Part shown: piece by piece, positions 45,165-53,100 of the stretch
Layout: each line of letters begins with the position of its first letter
Numbering within the stretch: position 1 is the stretch's first letter
Source: Myxococcales bacterium
GTDB taxonomy: Bacteria > Lernaellota > Lernaellaia > Lernaellales > Lernaellaceae
Assembly: GCA_012517325.1 (NCBI GenBank)
Contig: JAAYVF010000012.1
Span: 1 to 64,000 of the forward strand
Reading direction: 5' to 3'
DNA: 64,000 bases
Made by a program: the position numbers and the translations under genes
The notes under the pieces: generated by a model
The model's database searches: none
Told to the model about the DNA's origin: nothing
Seen by the model: the letters and a program-made list of their open reading frames with translations, nothing else

Positions 45165-46787
45165 ATGCCGCAACCCGGGCAGCCAGCTATTGCCGTCATC
45201 ATCGGCGCCGGACCGGCGGGCCTGACCGCCGCTTACGAATTGCTCGACCAAACCGAGATCAAGCCGCTCGTTCTCGAGGCGTCCGGCGACTTGGGCGGGC
45301 TTTCGAAAACGGTCGAATACCACGGCAACCGGATCGACATCGGCGGGCACCGCTTTTTCTCCAAGTCCGACGCGGTCATGCGCTGGTGGCAAAACCTGCT
45401 GCCGTTGCAGGGCGCACCCGCGGTCGACGACCGGCTGCTCGGCCGAAACATTCCGCTTGCCGGGTCGGCCACGCAACGGCCGCTGGGTGCCGCACAGGCC
45501 GTGACGACGCCCGCTCCCGATCCCGAGCAAACCGATCGGGTCATGCTCTGGCGCGGCCGGGTTTCGCGGATTCTGTTTCTGCGGAAATTGTTTCAATACC
45601 CGGTCACGCTCAGCCCCGACACCTTGCTGAAAATGGGCCTCTTCCGAACGTTCAAGGTCGGGATGAGCTACCTTGCCTCGCGCCTGCGCCCCATCCGCCC
45701 GGAAAAATCGCTTGAAGATTTTTTCATCAACCGCTTCGGCCAGGAGTTGTACCGGACCTTTTTTCAGTCGTACACCGAAAAAGTCTGGGGTGTTCCCTGC
45801 CGGCGGATCGGGCCCGATTGGGGCGCGCAGCGCGTGAAAGGGCTGTCGCTTTTCGGCGCGATCGGCCATGCGCTCAAACGGATCTTTCGCCGCGACCGGT
45901 CGCTGGCCCAAAAGCACACCGAAACCTCGCTGATCGACCAGTTCCTGTATCCGAAATTCGGCCCGGGGCAGATGTGGGAGGAAGTCGGTCGCGCCGTACA
46001 GGGCGCCGGGGGGGAAATCCGCCTACATTGCCAGGTCGTCGGGCTGCGGCTGGAGCAAGGAAAAATGGTCGCGGCGCGCGTACGCGACCGCCGTACCGGC
46101 GCGGAGACCGACGTGCCGGGTGATTATTTCTTCAGCTCGATGCCCCTGGCCGAATTGATCGGCCAAATGGACGGCGAAGTGCCGCCGGCGGTGCGGGAAG
46201 TGGCCGCGGGGTTGCAATACCGCGATTTCCTGACGGTCGGCGTCCTGTTGAATCGCCTGCTGCTGAAAAACGATTCCGCGACGCCGACGCTCAACAACCT
46301 GGTGCCCGACAACTGGATGTACATCCAGGACGGCGATGTCGTGATGGGCCGCCTGCAAATCTTCAATAACTGGAGCCCCTACCTGGTCAAGGATCCGCAA
46401 ACGGTCTGGTTGGGGGTCGAATACTTCTGCAACGAGGGCGACAGCCTCTGGACCCGGCCCGACGACGAGATGGCGGCGCAGGCGGTGCGCGAACTGGCGA
46501 GTCTGGGCATCGTCGACCCGGCCGACGTGCTCGACCGTGTCGTGATCCGGATGCCCAAGGCCTACCCGGCCTATTTCGGCACCTGGAAGCGGTTGGCGGA
46601 GATTCGCCGGTTCACCGACGCGATCCCCAACCTGTTTCTCATCGGGCGCAACGGCATGCACAAGTACAACAACCAGGATCACTCGATGCTCACCGCGATG
46701 GCCGCTGTGGAGTGCTTGCGGAGCGGCGGAACCAAGGACAAAATCTGGGATGTGAACACCGAGGAAGAGTATCACGAGGAGAAGTAA
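45165..46787 (+). CDS. NAD(P)/FAD-dependent oxidoreductase, amine-oxidase/UDP-galactopyranose-mutase-like
   Basis: The product has about 540 residues. The dinucleotide motif is [18 protein letters not shown], followed by [13 protein letters not shown] and the FAD-contacting [33 protein letters not shown] and the C-terminal [15 protein letters not shown] are typical of flavoproteins often found beside polysaccharide genes. A GGAGG stands 12 bases before the ATG at 45165 and directly abuts another ATG at 45153; a TTG at 45114 is also in frame. The first is preferred on spacing. The stop is immediately followed by the GTG of the release-factor-like gene. Confidence 0.83.
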   Translation: MPQPGQPAIAVIIGAGPAGLTAAYELLDQTEIKPLVLEASGDLGGLSKTVEYHGNRIDIGGHRFFSKSDAVMRWWQNLLPLQGAPAVDDRLLGRNIPLAGSATQRPLGAAQAVTTPAPDPEQTDRVMLWRGRVSRILFLRKLFQYPVTLSPDTLLKMGLFRTFKVGMSYLASRLRPIRPEKSLEDFFINRFGQELYRTFFQSYTEKVWGVPCRRIGPDWGAQRVKGLSLFGAIGHALKRIFRRDRSLAQKHTETSLIDQFLYPKFGPGQMWEEVGRAVQGAGGEIRLHCQVVGLRLEQGKMVAARVRDRRTGAETDVPGDYFFSSMPLAELIGQMDGEVPPAVREVAAGLQYRDFLTVGVLLNRLLLKNDSATPTLNNLVPDNWMYIQDGDVVMGRLQIFNNWSPYLVKDPQTVWLGVEYFCNEGDSLWTRPDDEMAAQAVRELASLGIVDPADVLDRVVIRMPKAYPAYFGTWKRLAEIRRFTDAIPNLFLIGRNGMHKYNNQDHSMLTAMAAVECLRSGGTKDKIWDVNTEEEYHEEK

Positions 46788-47141
46788 GTGGAGACGAAGA
46801 GCGAGCGCTTCGCCGTGGACCGCGAAACGCTGGAACGCGAATGCGAGGTCGAATTTTTACGGGCCAGCGGCCCGGGCGGCCAGCGGCGCAACAAAAAAGA
46901 AACCGGCGTACGGCTGCATCATCCGCCGTCCGGCCTCACCATCATGGCGGTCGAGCGGCGCGTGCAATCGCAGAACCTCGACGTGGCCTACGAACGGCTG
47001 ATCGAAAAATTGATCGCCCGCAATACCCCTCCGAAGAAACGCATCCGCACTAAAACACCCCGACGGACGAAGGAAGAACGATTGGCGGAGAAGAAAATCC
47101 GTTCGGAAAAGAAGCAATTGCGCTCTTCTCCAAAAGATTAG
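46788..47141 (+). CDS. ArfB/RF-1-like peptidyl-tRNA hydrolase domain protein
   Basis: The 117-residue product starts with GTG directly after the preceding TAA. It has the GGQ motif of class I release factors in FLRASGPGGQRRNKKETGV, followed by RLHHPPSGL and RVQSQNLD. It ends in a strongly basic tail (KKRIRTKTPRRTKEERLAEK) that could enter the mRNA channel. This matches stand-alone rescue factors (ArfB/YaeJ) and related RF-like proteins, though at 117 residues it is shorter than E. coli ArfB (140). It probably frees stalled ribosomes. Confidence 0.82.
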   Translation: METKSERFAVDRETLERECEVEFLRASGPGGQRRNKKETGVRLHHPPSGLTIMAVERRVQSQNLDVAYERLIEKLIARNTPPKKRIRTKTPRRTKEERLAEKKIRSEKKQLRSSPKD

Positions 47142-47399
47142 CCCTTCATTTACAATATATTAGCCAGAATATAGAGTATTTACTTTATATATGTGTGTCA
47201 ACAAATTGAATAATAAACTATATTCAATAATTCATATATATATTTATATTTTTTTAAAGAATTTAATGACAACTCAAAAAACGCGTATTATATTCAATTG
47301 ACGCATCATTGAAGTGTGCGCCAAGAAAATCGTATCGAGAAGAATATGACTTATTTTCCAATACTTTATTCAATCAACCGAAAAAGAAAGGTACAGGCC
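47142..47399. other. Strongly AT-rich intergenic region before the third FadL gene
   Basis: These 258 bases contain no convincing gene. From 47150 to 47300 the sequence is dominated by A and T (runs such as TATATATATTTATATTTTTTT), in sharp contrast to the GC-rich neighbours. It holds the promoter described separately and would be a natural binding site for an H-NS-like or other AT-recognising protein. Confidence 0.6.
47266..47294 (+). promoter_or_regulatory. Promoter for the third FadL-type gene
   Basis: ATGACA at 47266-47271 and TATATT at 47289-47294 are 17 bases apart, each matching consensus at five of six positions. The leader to the ATG at 47400 would be about 100 bases, and AAAGG precedes that ATG. 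Confidence 0.5.
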
Positions 47400-48875
47400 A
47401 TGAGAAAAATTGGCATTTTTGCGACCAGTTTGCTGTTCCTGCTGACCCTGTCTTCCCTTGCCATGGCGACGAACGGCATGGAAACGACCGCCTCGGGCGC
47501 GCGCGCCGCCGGCATGGGCGGCGTCGATCTGGCCATCGCCCTGGATACCACCGCCATCAACACCAATCCGGCCGGCTTGACGCAACTGATGGGCAGTCGC
47601 ATCGATTTCGGCTCCGGCCTGCTCATTCCTTCGCTGCATTTTAAAAACGACCTGAACGATGAAGATGGCAAGACGCAGTTCTTCCCCATGCCCGAACTGT
47701 CGTATGCCTATCGCTTCCATGAAATTCCCCTCGCCCTCGGTTTGGGCATTTTCGCCCAAGGCGGCATGGGCGCCGACTTCAAGTTGGAGCATCCGCTGCT
47801 CGGCAAGGACACCAAATATTTTTCCAACATCGCCTATATGAAGATCGCGCCCGCGGCGGCGATCCAGCCGGTCGATTGGTTCGGCGTCGGCCTGGCCCTG
47901 AACATCGGCTACGCCTCGATGGGCATGGAAATGCCCTATACCGTCTCGCCTTCATTGCTCAAGGGCGTCACCGATCCGTCGACCGGAATGACCTTCGGCG
48001 ACATGTTCTCCGCCCCCAGTGCCTCGGGCGGCCTGGGATATGATGAACTGGTGGCCAAAGCCAAATTGGAGGACGCGACCGCCTGGGGCTTCGGCGCCAA
48101 GCTGGGAATGATGTTCACCCCGCTGAAGGGTTGGAACATCGGCGTGGCCTACACCACCAAGAGCACGCTCAACTTCTCCGGCACGATGAAAATGGACATG
48201 TCGGCGCAGTTCAACGACGCCTTCGGCCGCATGGTGCAGGGCGCGATGGCGCAAGGTTTGTCGCAAGAAGCCGCGATGCAAGCCGTCGCTCAGCAATTGG
48301 GCCAGTTGGGCATCGACACGACCCAGGGCATGAAGGGCGAATACGATGCCGAGATCAAGTTCGCCTGGCCGCAAAAGGCGGGCCTGGGCATGTCGTTCAA
48401 CTTCTACCAGCCGTTGCTGGTCGGCTTCGACGTCACCTGGATCAACTGGTCCGACACCATGGAGAATTTCGACGTCACCCTGAAGAACGGCGACAACGCC
48501 AACATCAACCGCTTGGTCGGCGGCAAGGAAATCAAGGACAAGATGCCGCTGGAGTGGAGCGACCAATACGTGGTGGCGGTCGGCGTGCAGTACGAATTCA
48601 TCAAGGATCTGTTCGGCCGCGTCGGCTACAACTACGGCAAGAATCCGGTGCCCGCCGACACCGTGTTTCCGATTTTCCCGGCGATCGTCGAACACCACAT
48701 CTCGGGCGGTCTGGGCTACCAGTATAAATTCTTCGGCGTCAACGCCGCTTACGAATACGCCGTGCCCAACACGCAAAAAGCCGACGACACCCACCAGATC
48801 GCCAGCGAATACGCCGGCAGCGAATCGACCCTCGGCGAGTCGACCGCCAACCTGATGCTGTCGTTCGTTTTCTAG
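47400..48875 (+). CDS. Outer-membrane transport protein, OmpP1/FadL family (copy 3)
   Basis: From the ATG at 47400 the product has 491 residues and a clear signal peptide (MRKIGIFATSLLFLLTLSSL...AMA). The frame is open upstream to 47316, but those 28 residues would precede the signal. The mature start TNGMETTASGARAAGMGGV and INTNPAGLTQL are classic OmpP1/FadL plug motifs. The barrel ends with a terminal Phe (NLMLSFVF). It is more typical of the family than the two genes at 14093-16758. It is a single-gene unit with its own promoter and terminator. Confidence 0.93.
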   Translation: MRKIGIFATSLLFLLTLSSLAMATNGMETTASGARAAGMGGVDLAIALDTTAINTNPAGLTQLMGSRIDFGSGLLIPSLHFKNDLNDEDGKTQFFPMPELSYAYRFHEIPLALGLGIFAQGGMGADFKLEHPLLGKDTKYFSNIAYMKIAPAAAIQPVDWFGVGLALNIGYASMGMEMPYTVSPSLLKGVTDPSTGMTFGDMFSAPSASGGLGYDELVAKAKLEDATAWGFGAKLGMMFTPLKGWNIGVAYTTKSTLNFSGTMKMDMSAQFNDAFGRMVQGAMAQGLSQEAAMQAVAQQLGQLGIDTTQGMKGEYDAEIKFAWPQKAGLGMSFNFYQPLLVGFDVTWINWSDTMENFDVTLKNGDNANINRLVGGKEIKDKMPLEWSDQYVVAVGVQYEFIKDLFGRVGYNYGKNPVPADTVFPIFPAIVEHHISGGLGYQYKFFGVNAAYEYAVPNTQKADDTHQIASEYAGSESTLGESTANLMLSFVF

Positions 48876-48893
48876 GATTCGTTGCATCGAACC

Positions 48894-48927
48894 AGCCGCG
48901 AGGCGGTCCGCTTCGCGGCTTTTTTTA
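48894..48927 (+). terminator. Rho-independent terminator after FadL copy 3
   Basis: AGCCGCGA (48894-48901) and TCGCGGCT (48913-48920) form a perfect 8-bp stem around an 11-base loop that can pair further (GGCGG/CCGC), followed by TTTTTTT. Confidence 0.85.
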
Positions 48928-48951
48928 TTTCCGGAGGAAGAACGGCCGCTG

Positions 48952-49965
48952 TCAGGGCGCGATGATTTCCATCAAACCATAAGGCGGCGAAGCGTTGACC
49001 AACACTCCCGGGCGGCATTTGATCGTCGCCGGCGCGAATTCCATCCCTTCCTTTTCGGCCGACAGCACGTATTCGCCGGGCGGCACGTTGATGAAAACCG
49101 CGCCGCCGTCATCGGTGGTTTCGGTCAGGCCGCGCACCGGGATGTCGATCGGCGGCAGGTTGGGCAGATCGATATACATGAAATAGAACGGACCGTGCGA
49201 GTCGTCGAGGGGCGGATCGATCGATACCACGGCGCCCTCGATACCCGGCGAGAACGGGTTGCCGCCGGCCGGCGAAACCGTCAAGGCAATTTGACACATC
49301 TCCGGATCGAGCGGCGTCAGCAGGACCAGCGCCAGCGCCCAGACGATGGCACGCGGCGGCGCCTGGAAGGTGAGGTCCGCAACCCCCGTTTCCGGCACGA
49401 TAACCGTCGCGGTCTGCGTGGGAAAGATCGAATCCGCGTTCAGTAATAGCGTCAATTCATCGTAAGCGTGAACCGCATCGATGAAAAAATACCCGGATTC
49501 GTCGGTGTAGACCGCCGGCAGGTCCGGACGCTCCACGACCGTGATTTCAGCGCCGTTCAACATGCTGAAAGAAGGATCGAACCGATAGGCATACCCCGCC
49601 GCGCTGGTCATAATCGGCGGAGCGGTGTCGTCGTCGTTATCGTCATTGTCGTTGTCGTTGTTGTCGTCGTTATCGTCATTGTCGTTGTCATTGTCATCGT
49701 TATTGTCATCGTCGTTGTCGTCGTCGTCATCGTCGTCGTCATCATCGTCGTCGTCGTCATCGTCGTCGTCGTCATCATCATCCGGGTCGAGTGAGGAATC
49801 GTCGTCCGCATCCGGCGACTCGTCGTCGGTGACGGAATGATTCTCATCGTCGTTGGACCCGGTATTGGAGGAATCATTTTCTCCATCGCAAGCCAAAGCG
49901 AGGGCGAAGGAGGCTAAAAGGAACAAACCCAAACATCGAAAAACCATTCGTTGCGCCAAACTCAT
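48952..49965 (-). CDS. Lipoprotein with poly-Asp/Asn linker and carboxypeptidase-regulatory-like domains
   Basis: The product has 337 residues. A lipoprotein signal ends ALAC, then come Ser/Asn/Glu residues and about 70 residues made almost only of Asp and Asn. Two small beta-sandwich units follow, with GAEITVVERPDLPAVYTDES and GGAVFINVPPGEYVLSAEKE, both in the style of carboxypeptidase-regulatory or PEGA-like domains. GGAGGG directly abuts the first ATG (49965). A TTG at codon 3 or the ATG at codon 7 would give better spacing, so the start is uncertain by a few codons. The function is unknown; it is presumably at the cell surface. Confidence 0.7.
   Translation of the reverse strand: MSLAQRMVFRCLGLFLLASFALALACDGENDSSNTGSNDDENHSVTDDESPDADDDSSLDPDDDDDDDDDDDDDDDDDDDDDDNDDDNNDDNDNDNDDNDDNNDNDNDDNDDDTAPPIMTSAAGYAYRFDPSFSMLNGAEITVVERPDLPAVYTDESGYFFIDAVHAYDELTLLLNADSIFPTQTATVIVPETGVADLTFQAPPRAIVWALALVLLTPLDPEMCQIALTVSPAGGNPFSPGIEGAVVSIDPPLDDSHGPFYFMYIDLPNLPPIDIPVRGLTETTDDGGAVFINVPPGEYVLSAEKEGMEFAPATIKCRPGVLVNASPPYGLMEIIAP
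49626..49781 (-). repeat. Trinucleotide microsatellite encoding the Asp/Asn linker
   Basis: On the plus strand this tract is built almost only of GTC, ATC, GTT and ATT triplets; on the coding strand these read GAC, GAT, AAC and AAT. Both Asp codons are mixed, so the tract is not a pure repeat, but it is long enough for slippage in steps of three bases. Confidence 0.85.
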
Positions 49966-50073
49966 CCCTCCGTGGCCGGCGTACCCGGCCCCCGATCGTT
50001 GGTCCGGGTTTTAAAACAGGCGCCGGCGGATCTGTCAATGATGGATGTGGGGGTCAGCCCCCTGGAAAATGAT

Positions 50074-50100
50074 AAAAAAAGGGCGCGCCGAAGCGCGCCC
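50074..50100 (-). terminator. Rho-independent terminator of the 1511-residue lipoprotein gene
   Basis: On the minus strand GGGCGCGC, tetraloop TTCG and GCGCGCCC form a perfect 8-bp stem (50081-50100) followed by seven T residues (A run at 50074-50080). It lies 13 bases after the stop codon. Confidence 0.93.
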
Positions 50101-50113
50101 GGGCGGATTCAGT

Positions 50114-53100
50114 TTACCATTCTTTCGGCGGAACGAACCAAATATCGCCGAACAGCCCGATGAAGTCCATGGTCGATCCCAGATACGCCAGCGTATTCAA
50201 GGCGATCACGTACTCATCGCCGCTGATGACGAAGTTCGGGAAGGAGAAGCCGCTGATCGCATCGTTGATGATCGGCAGCAAGAAGGACACCAGGATCGGT
50301 CCGATGCCTTCAAACAGGTTCTCCGGCAAGGCCAGCGGATTGTCCACGGTATCGACGTAGACCGTCGGCGTACCGAAGGACACATCCAACGTACCGTCGG
50401 AGCCGTTGTGAGAGATGATGGTCGGAATCTTGGTCGAGACCGCGAGATTCAAAACCGTCTCGGGATCACCGTCGACATCGGTCGTCAGGTACATGAACAT
50501 GTCGCCGATCTGCACGCTGGTCGTCAAAGTGCCGGCTTTGCTTGCATTGACCTTGATGACCGGCGGTAATTGCGGCCGAATCTTCAGGTCGAGATAAACC
50601 GGATTGGAACCGACCTGGTAGTAATCGCAGATGTCCGGGAACAGCGTGTAGAACGGAGCCGCACACGCGTTGAGCGCATCCGGCATATCCAGATGGAGCA
50701 TGCCGGCCCGGTACACCTGGTAGAGAAGTTGGTTGAACATATCGTCGTTCAGCCCAAAGCTGATGCCGAACGGGAAGCCGTCCGGATGCACGCCGAGGTT
50801 CGGGAGGTTGCCTCCGGTGCGCAGCGATCCGTTGAACGGCCTGACCGCCGGATTGATCGTGCCGACCATGGTTCGACCGTTCATCCAAATCGACGTACCG
50901 CCGTTGGACGGGATGATACTGGCCGGCTGGCCGGCAAAGTTGAATTCAACAACTTGATGATTGACCGGATTTTCAACCGGGATGCTGAACGACATCGGCA
51001 GGCTGTTGAAGACGTCCTGAATCAGCGGCGGAATCGCGGCATCCAACTGACCCTCGATCACCCATTCGATGACTTCCCGGACAACGTCTTCGAACCAGTT
51101 GATCAGTTCATCGGGGAAGTTGTCGATATGGAAGTTGAAGGTGCCGATATTGAAGTTGAACGGCGACATACTGACGATGATTTGATGGGTCGTCGGATTG
51201 ACGCTCAGGGTCGCGACGCTGCTCGCCGAGACGTTCTGGACCGTCACGTCGCCGCTGATGGTGAAGTAGAACTTGTCGCCGTCGGCATTCTTGGAAAAGA
51301 TGCCGCAACGGATATCAAAGTAGACTTTCAACCATTCGATACCCGCGGTCACGTTGATCGGTCCGGCCGCGGTCGGCGACATCGTAACCCAAGGCGTGGA
51401 GAATTCGACGTCCGTCACGGTCGCCCTGGCGCTGGCGATCGTCACGCCCCAGGCTTCGGCCCGTTCGTCGAAGATCGGGTTCTGCGCCATGATGATTTGC
51501 TTGATATTGATGTCTTCCAGATACGACCCGATGATGGTGGTCAGTTCGTTGTAACCCGTGCTGTTGAGGTGCAAGCCCAGGGCGTTCTGGATCCACGAAT
51601 CGTTGGGCCACTCGGCGTACGCCGCCAGCACGCTGGTCGAAGCGCGCGCGATATTGCCCTCGTTATCTTCCACTTCGACCCAGATGATATTGAGGCCCGG
51701 TTGGAGCCAAATGCGTTCGGGGCCGAAATCGCCGGTACTGCCGTTGTAATAAATCTCCGTCCCGTTCAACCGGACCGTGGTTCCCGGTTCCATCAATCCA
51801 ACGTCGTAAATGTACCCCGTCACATCGGTGTACAGATCGGTGTTGGTGTAATAAGCCCGTTGCGGATTGGTGATCACAATTCCGGGGAAAGTCTCGTCGA
51901 TGACTTCGACCAGCACGGCATCCGTCAGCGCCGGATGGTCGGACGAGTGGCCGGTAATGGTGTAGATCCCTTCCGCATTGAAGGTGATGGTATCGCCGTA
52001 AATCGTCGCGTTCGGGAACACCGTATAATAGTAAGGTTCGTCGGGTAGGACGTTGCCGCTGGCATCAACGATTTCCACCGAGCAATTTACGGATTCGCCG
52101 ACGTTTACCGTCGGCAAATCGCAATAGAGGTTCAGCGCGTACGGAGCGCCCGGATTCACCAGTACCATCGCCGTGGCGTAAACATCGGTGCCCAACACGT
52201 TGCCGGTGATCGTCACCAGGCCGGCGGCGGACAGGGTGATGACGTTGCCGTTGATGACGGCGCCGTAAGGCGGATCGACCGAATAACCGACCTGCATGTA
52301 GGTGATTTCGTTGCCGTTGCCGTCCCGAACGTGCGGCGTGACGATGACGCTCTGGCCGATGGTGATCTCGTCCGGATCGACATCCAGCGTCAGGCTGACC
52401 GCCTGCGATGAGTTGACGAAGACGTAATTGCTCGCCTCGATGTGGCCGTAGCTGCCGTATTCGGTGCTTACCGACACCAGGAACAAGCCGGGGTTGTAGA
52501 AATAGATCCGCGATCCATTGATGACCGTGCCGGTCGCCGGGTTGGTCAGGATGGTGATCGGAACGGTTTGCGGTTCGCCGTTTTCATCGTAGAAGGTGTA
52601 ATACACGTCGACGTATTGACCGGTATTGATGACCGTGCGGCTCAGGGTCATTTCAATGTGCGGCTGGATCAGCTCGACCTCGAAATACGAGGTGACCTCG
52701 GCCACATCGCCCTTCGAGGATTGGGCCCGGAACGTCATGGCATGGCTGCCTTCGGAGACGTTTTCCATGGCCCCCAGGATATTGCCGCCGTAAATGCTGA
52801 GGTAGCCGCTGATGTCCAATTCGTCCAAGGTGACCGTGACGGAGCAATTGGAGCAATTGCCGTAATCGGCGTCGACGTCGATCGTGGTGGAATAGAACAA
52901 ATCGCCGGTCTGCGGCGTATTGACGCGCACCCACGGCTTGTTGATCAGGAAGGTGGCGTGCGCCGAAGCGGAGCCGGCGGCGTTGGACGCCTCCACCAGC
53001 ACGGTGTGCGAGCCGCCCGTCGCCGCGTTGAGTTGGCCGGAAATGATGGTGGTGGTCACGGTCAGGATGCCGGTGATCGGCACGTCGTCGAGGTAAACGG

